This document shows, in pieces, positions 60,090 to 64,000 of a DNA stretch of 64,000 nt. The stretch comes from CAITWF01 sp038231575 (GTDB taxonomy: Bacteria; Verrucomicrobiota; Verrucomicrobiia; Opitutales; Opitutaceae). Every line of letters starts with the position of its first letter. The stretch's first letter is position 1. Under the pieces are notes generated by a model. The model made no database searches, was not told where the DNA came from, and saw only the letters and a program-made list of their open reading frames with translations. The stretch is from contig JBBRLB010000001.1 in NCBI GenBank assembly GCA_038231575.1, positions 1 through 64,000 of the forward strand, given 5' to 3'. The position numbers were made by a program, and so were the translations under genes.

Positions 60090-60557
60090 TCAGACCTTCG
60101 TGGCGCGGGCGGCGGTGTTTTCGGCGAGGCGCTCGAGGAGTTTTTCGAGGCGGCGCTGGCGTGTCTCGGAAGTGCGGCATTGCGTGAGCAACTCGACAAT
60201 CACGCGCTTGGTGGAGGGCGAGGCGCGTGCGAGCGCCGCCGCGGCGGCCGGACGAAACTGCAAGGCGCGACGCAAATCGTCCGGCAGCTCCGGCGATCGC
60301 GGGCCGGTATCGCGCGTGAGTGTGACTGTGAGTTTGGCGCCGGCGTCGAGTTTCGCGGGGCGCAGCAGGTTCATTTGCAGCACGAGCCGGCGCTGGTTGC
60401 CGCCGGCGGGATTAAGCGTGCTCTGGGTGTCTGCGCCGGCGTAGCGCGCGATGACTGGGATGTGCGTTTCGCCGCCGAGGGCTGCGACGATTTTTGGCGG
60501 CACGATCACCGAACGTAGGATGCCGGTTTTGACGATGGTGGCGGTGAAGACGGGCAT
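60090..60557 (-). CDS. YdeI/OmpD-associated (DUF1905) protein
   Basis: 155 residues. DUF1905 part (about 1-95) with GILRSVIVPPKIVAALGGETHIP and NLLRPAKLDAGAKLTVTL, then an OmdA-like helical part: LPDDLRRALQFRPAAAAAL, SPSTKRVIVELL and SETRQRRLEKLLERLAEN. Cytoplasmic. Family role is unclear (bacteriocin protection has been proposed for some). Transcribed after the ribokinase gene, 25 bp apart. Confidence 0.87.
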   Translation of the reverse strand: MPVFTATIVKTGILRSVIVPPKIVAALGGETHIPVIARYAGADTQSTLNPAGGNQRRLVLQMNLLRPAKLDAGAKLTVTLTRDTGPRSPELPDDLRRALQFRPAAAAALARASPSTKRVIVELLTQCRTSETRQRRLEKLLERLAENTAARATKV

Positions 60558-60582
60558 GATGCAGAGGTAGGGCGCGTGATCC

Positions 60583-61581
60583 TTAACGCGTCGTGTGCGG
60601 GCGCCCGGGGGGAGGCGGCGGGTGAGCGATCACCCGCGCTCCCTTCCGGAACTGCGCGATCTCGCGCGCCGTCGGCATCGACGGGGCGGTGCCGAATTTC
60701 GTGACCGAGAGCGCGGCGACGACATTGGCGAAACGCGCGGCGGCGATCTGGTCGCCGTCGAATTTCACGAGGCCGGCCACGAAGCCACCGGCGAAGGCGT
60801 CACCGGCGCCCGTCGTATCGACGACCTTCACGCGCTGTGCCCGCAACGCGGTGAAACGATCGCGCTCCGACACAAAACAGCCGCGCGCTCCGAGCGTGAC
60901 GATGACCGTCGGCACGCCGAGCGCGCGACAAAGCGCGTGCAGCCGGGCGGGAGCGCGAGCGGCGAGCGTGGCGGCGCCGGGATTTTTTCGGGGGGCGAGG
61001 CCGAGCCGGCGCACGAGCGCGTCGAACTCGCTCTCGTTCGGCAGCAACACATCGGTGAGAGTGAGAATGCGCGGATCGAAGTCGGCGCGCATCGGCGCGG
61101 GGTTGAGCACGGTGGTGGCACCGCCGTGCCGCGCGAGCCGGAAGACATGGGCGTTCACCGCGAGGTTGGTTTCATGCTGACAGACGACGACGCGGGCACG
61201 ACGGACCAACGCGGACGGCACGTCGCGGGGCGCGAGGGCCGCATTGGCGCCGAGCGCGACGATGATTTGGTTTTGCCCGGCCGCATCGACCAGGATCGCG
61301 GCGGTGCCCGTGGCGTGCGGCGGCTTCGGGGTGAAACGTGCGGTGATTTTTTCCGCGCGGTAGAGTTCGCGCGCTGCGCGAGCGAACTCATCATGGCCGA
61401 CCGCGCCGACGAACACTGTAGCCGCACCGGCCCGCGCGGCGGCGACTGCTTGATTTGAGCCTTTGCCACCGGGGCCCGTGACGAATTCCCCGACTACGGT
61501 TTCGCCCGGGCGTGGCAGGGTCGCGCAGCGCCAAGTGAGGTCCTGGACGTAGCTGCCTACGACAACGACGGAGGGGCTCAT
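60583..61581 (-). CDS. rbsK: PfkB-family sugar kinase, probable ribokinase
   Basis: 332 residues. PfkB signatures: GPGGKGSNQAVAAARAGA near residue 37 and DTTGAGDAFAGGFVAGL near 265, with the catalytic Asp (GAGD). GSYVQDLTWRCATLPRPGET is the ribokinase-like start. It phosphorylates ribose or deoxyribose; as deoC is 6 kb away on the other strand, deoxyribose is possible. A 25-residue insert of Arg/Ala (about 188-215) is unusual. C-terminus is Pro/Arg-rich. Confidence 0.9.
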   Translation of the reverse strand: MSPSVVVVGSYVQDLTWRCATLPRPGETVVGEFVTGPGGKGSNQAVAAARAGAATVFVGAVGHDEFARAARELYRAEKITARFTPKPPHATGTAAILVDAAGQNQIIVALGANAALAPRDVPSALVRRARVVVCQHETNLAVNAHVFRLARHGGATTVLNPAPMRADFDPRILTLTDVLLPNESEFDALVRRLGLAPRKNPGAATLAARAPARLHALCRALGVPTVIVTLGARGCFVSERDRFTALRAQRVKVVDTTGAGDAFAGGFVAGLVKFDGDQIAAARFANVVAALSVTKFGTAPSMPTAREIAQFRKGARVIAHPPPPPGRPHTTR

Positions 61582-61706
61582 CGGGCAAGGCTAGCATGAG
61601 GCGAGGGTGCCTGACAAGCGGAGGGTGGATTTCCGGATTCGATGATAGGGTTTTATCGGAGGGAAAGGAGCGCACCAAGGGGCTATCGGGCGGTCTGTTG
61701 TCCTGC

Positions 61707-62909
61707 ATGCCGTCTACGTTTACCCAGGTTATTAAGAACTCAGCGATCGTCCGGCGCGTCCGTTCGTGGCCGCGGCGCGTGACCCTGACGCTCGCGATTC
61801 TCATTCTCGTGCTGGTGGCGGTTCGCGTGGCGTTGCCGAGCGTGGTGCGCAATCAAGTGAACCACCGGCTTGAAAATATTCCGGGTTATACGGGACACGT
61901 CGACGACGTGCGCCTCCATCTCTGGCGCGGGGCCTACAGCATGCACGGCTTTGGAATTTACCGCCGCAGCGGGGAATTGAAGGAGCCGTTTTTTCTGGCC
62001 AAGGACGTCGATTTCTCGCTCGCGTGGCATGAGCTCTTCCACCGCAAGTTTGTCAGCGAGATCGAAATCGATCGCGGTCAGCTCATCTTCGTGAAAGGGC
62101 CGACGGCGGAGACGAGCCAGACCGACGCCGATCGCCGCTGGCAGGATGTGATCAACGATCTTTTTCCGATCGATATCCAACGCCTCGAAATCACGAACGG
62201 GTTGCTGCGTTACAGGAATACAACCCTGAAACCCGTGGCGGATGTCTATGTGCGCAACATGCACGCGGTGGCGACGGGACTGCGAAATCGCGCCGGGGAG
62301 AACCAGGCGGAGCTGCCGGCCGAGATCATCGTGGAGGGCGACAGCCTCGGCGCCGGAAAACTGAAACTGCTGCTGAACGCGGAGCCTTTGGCCGCGCAGC
62401 CGCATTTTCATCTGAGCGTGAATCTCGACAATGTGAACCTGCCCGCGCTCAACGAGTCGCTGATGGCCTACGTGGGCGTGGACGTGGGGAAGGGGACGTT
62501 TCGCATGGCCGCGGAAATGGGGGGGCGCGACGGCGGCTTTCAGGGTTACGTGAAGCCCTTTTTCGAGAACGTCGATTTCAAGAATGTCACGGACAAGGAC
62601 AAGAAGTTGGGCGCGCGCATCTGGGAGCACTTGGTGCAGGTCTTTGCGTGGGTCGTCAAAAACAAGGCCCGCGATCAAGTCGGCACCCGGATTCCGTTCG
62701 AGGGAAGATTTGGCGACGCGAAGATGGGTTTCTGGAGCACGGTAAAGAATTTGTTCCGCCACGGCTTTGTCCGGGCGTTCAACCCGACGGTGGAAGGCTC
62801 CATCGAGCCCGATAATGTCTTGCCCGACGGTAAGAGTGCGAACGGTCAGGATGTGGCAGCCGTCAAATCCGACCCGCCCGCTGTGCCGCGCTCGCCCCAG
62901 AAGAAGTGA
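61707..62909 (+). CDS. DUF748/AsmA-like membrane-anchored protein
   Basis: 400 residues from the ATG at 61707. One N-terminal TM helix (about 25-45, VTLTLAILILVLVAVRVALP), then a periplasmic beta-rich part: LENIPGYTGHVDDVRLHLWRG and YSMHGFGIYRRSGE, IEIDRGQLIFVKGP, ITNGLLRYRNTTL. This is the DUF748/AsmA-like type of long bridge or barrel-binding protein, which may help lipid transport or envelope assembly. No partner nearby. Confidence 0.75.
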   Translation: MPSTFTQVIKNSAIVRRVRSWPRRVTLTLAILILVLVAVRVALPSVVRNQVNHRLENIPGYTGHVDDVRLHLWRGAYSMHGFGIYRRSGELKEPFFLAKDVDFSLAWHELFHRKFVSEIEIDRGQLIFVKGPTAETSQTDADRRWQDVINDLFPIDIQRLEITNGLLRYRNTTLKPVADVYVRNMHAVATGLRNRAGENQAELPAEIIVEGDSLGAGKLKLLLNAEPLAAQPHFHLSVNLDNVNLPALNESLMAYVGVDVGKGTFRMAAEMGGRDGGFQGYVKPFFENVDFKNVTDKDKKLGARIWEHLVQVFAWVVKNKARDQVGTRIPFEGRFGDAKMGFWSTVKNLFRHGFVRAFNPTVEGSIEPDNVLPDGKSANGQDVAAVKSDPPAVPRSPQKK

Positions 62910-63025
62910 CGGGGCCCCGCCGCGCGGAAGTTAAGCAGGTCGGCTGCGGTCAGCCGTTCATCCTAGCGAGCATCCGTTCATCCCGAACTACGGGCACGCG
63001 CTGCGGAAGGGTGTAAGATACGCGC

Positions 63026-63223
63026 ATGAAGCTTCAGCCCCTGACTTTCGCCGCGCTGTCGGCGGTCGCCTTGCTCGTCACGGCCGAATCCGGGGTCGTC
63101 CTTGATCGCGTCGAGCACGCCGCCGCCGGGTGGCGCCGCGCGCCCGCGCCGGTGGTCGCGACGAGCGCGGGGTATTTCGCGCCGGGCCTCGCGCGCGCGA
63201 TGCTGTGCGCGGTGAGGTCCTGA
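63026..63223 (+). CDS. Possible small exported peptide
   Basis: 65 residues. The first 20 (LTFAALSAVALLVTAESG) look like a signal peptide; the rest is Ala-rich with no known domain. It is in the right place and direction between DUF748 and the kinase gene, but in such GC-rich DNA a frame of this length can arise by chance. Confidence 0.3.
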   Translation: MKLQPLTFAALSAVALLVTAESGVVLDRVEHAAAGWRRAPAPVVATSAGYFAPGLARAMLCAVRS

Positions 63224-63278
63224 GGAGCGTTTGCCAAGGTTGCCGCGTCCCGCCGAATCATCCAACGTCACTCCTCGC

Positions 63279-64000
63279 ATGGAATCCCCCAGCACGCACG
63301 TCATCCTCGAAGACAACACGCGCCGCGCCCGCGCCAAGGAGCGGCTCTATGTGGTGTGCCAGACTGTGGGGTGGAGTGCTTTTCTGGGGCTGCAGTTGAC
63401 CTTCGCGCTGGTGTTTTCGCCGAAGCGGCCGACGACGTTCGACGCCCAGCTCAATCTCACGAGCCTGCTGGTCATGATCGCGACGCTGGGCTGGCTGCTC
63501 ACGCATTATACGCGACAATTTGTGGCGCGCTGGGGCTGGAAGGATTTGGGCTGGCGCCAGCTCCTGCCGCGCATTCTGGGCGTGAGCGCCGTGCAGTCGC
63601 TGCTCTGGAACGGCGTCGGCTTCGGTTACCAATATCTCGTGCTGTGCGAAAAGTGGCCGTCGGAGTTTCACCCGGCGCTGGTCATTTTCCTCTATTGGAT
63701 TCAGAGCATCCCGTTGCTCGTCGGCTGGCTGTGCATTTATTTTTTCTATCACCTCTTCGATCGGCTCAACCGCTCCGAGATCGAGCGGCTGCGGCTGGCC
63801 ACGACGGTGAAGGAATCGGAATTGCGCGCGCTGAAATCGCAGGTCAATCCGCACTTCATTTTTAACTCCCTCAATTCGCTCCGCGCCCTCATCGACGAGG
63901 ATCCGGCGCGCGCCCGGCAGTCGGTCACGCAGCTTTCCAATCTCCTGCGCTACTCGCTGCAGAGCGGTCAGCTTGAGACGGTGCCGTTTGAGGACGAACT
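63279..64000 (+). CDS. LytS-type sensor histidine kinase, N-terminal part (3' truncated)
   Basis: About 240 residues before the window ends, starting at the ATG at 63279. Four TM helices (about 25-47, 60-77, 98-118 and 135-160) and then the LytS kinase motif: LKSQVNPHFIFNSLNSLRAL with His H192, DPARARQSVTQLSNLLRYSL. The ATPase domain is outside the window. No extracellular sensor domain as in the kinase at 47814, so it belongs to the short four-helix branch. A LytTR regulator gene probably follows. Confidence 0.9.
   Translation, partial: MESPSTHVILEDNTRRARAKERLYVVCQTVGWSAFLGLQLTFALVFSPKRPTTFDAQLNLTSLLVMIATLGWLLTHYTRQFVARWGWKDLGWRQLLPRILGVSAVQSLLWNGVGFGYQYLVLCEKWPSEFHPALVIFLYWIQSIPLLVGWLCIYFFYHLFDRLNRSEIERLRLATTVKESELRALKSQVNPHFIFNSLNSLRALIDEDPARARQSVTQLSNLLRYSLQSGQLETVPFEDE

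Noticed and set aside
1..64000. tRNA, rRNA or prophage genes
   Set aside because: None recognised by eye; tRNAscan-SE and Infernal would decide, but no acceptor-stem plus GGTTCRA pattern was found.

Overview
The window is high-GC DNA, densely coding, and looks like a chromosomal segment of a Verrucomicrobiota bacterium, most likely family Opitutaceae. This is inferred from gene content, not from a marker gene: no rRNA or tRNA was recognised. Support comes from a TonB-dependent receptor with the N-terminal VQLSAFTV stretch, an ECF sigma factor overlapping a FecR-LamG protein, DUF1080, ThuA, sulfatase and Gfo/Idh/MocA families, several twin-arginine-exported enzymes, and CCACGGAT-type intergenic repeats. 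No prophage, insertion sequence or CRISPR array was seen.

Layout. 1-5.8 kb: tail of an RND efflux permease, a membrane acyltransferase-like protein, and an NAD-dependent DNA ligase whose frame begins with a signal peptide. 5.8-15.8 kb: a carbohydrate-related locus with an alginate-lyase-like enzyme on the minus strand, then on the plus strand a sugar epimerase, DUF1080, EF-hand protein, TonB receptor, ECF sigma, FecR-LamG anti-sigma, ThuA and a double VOC protein. 15.8-25.0 kb: a minus-strand lipid-modification run with acyl desaturase, FAD oxidoreductase, DUF1365, two cyclopropane-synthase-like methyltransferases, DUF1295 and small membrane proteins, interrupted by a frameshifted TonB-like pseudogene. 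25-29 kb: an exported TonB-C-like protein behind a structured leader, then an ECF sigma / zinc-finger anti-sigma / DUF4097 operon. 29-35 kb: metallo-hydrolase, YfaP-type surface protein, kynurenine formamidase and kynureninase, a LapA-like protein and an rRNA/tRNA 2'-O-methyltransferase. 35-43.6 kb: a polytopic membrane protein, the DoxX-oxidoreductase-epimerase operon, two exported hypotheticals (one restriction-endonuclease-like), DUF4380 and a sulfatase. 43.6-51.8 kb: regulators, namely a cNMP-domain histidine kinase, an ECF42-type sigma with two DGPF/YciI partners and a LytS/LytTR pair, then an NTF2-like protein and signal peptidase I. 52-61.6 kb: a DUF1016-thermonuclease fusion, repeat-rich DNA, deoC, aldehyde dehydrogenase, a GxxExxY cassette between inverted repeats, a POT transporter, a half aldehyde dehydrogenase, an M20 peptidase and ribokinase. 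The end holds a DUF748 protein and the start of a second LytS-type kinase.

The most unusual items are the exported-looking LigA, the inverted-repeat-bounded GxxExxY cassette whose repeat supplies the start codon, the DUF1016-nuclease fusion with a perfect 30-bp palindrome inside its coding sequence, the two-methyltransferase lipid cluster, a shared GTAACGTATT-type palindrome at three sites, and phased direct repeats before the LytTR system. All calls come from reading the sequence; no database search was run.
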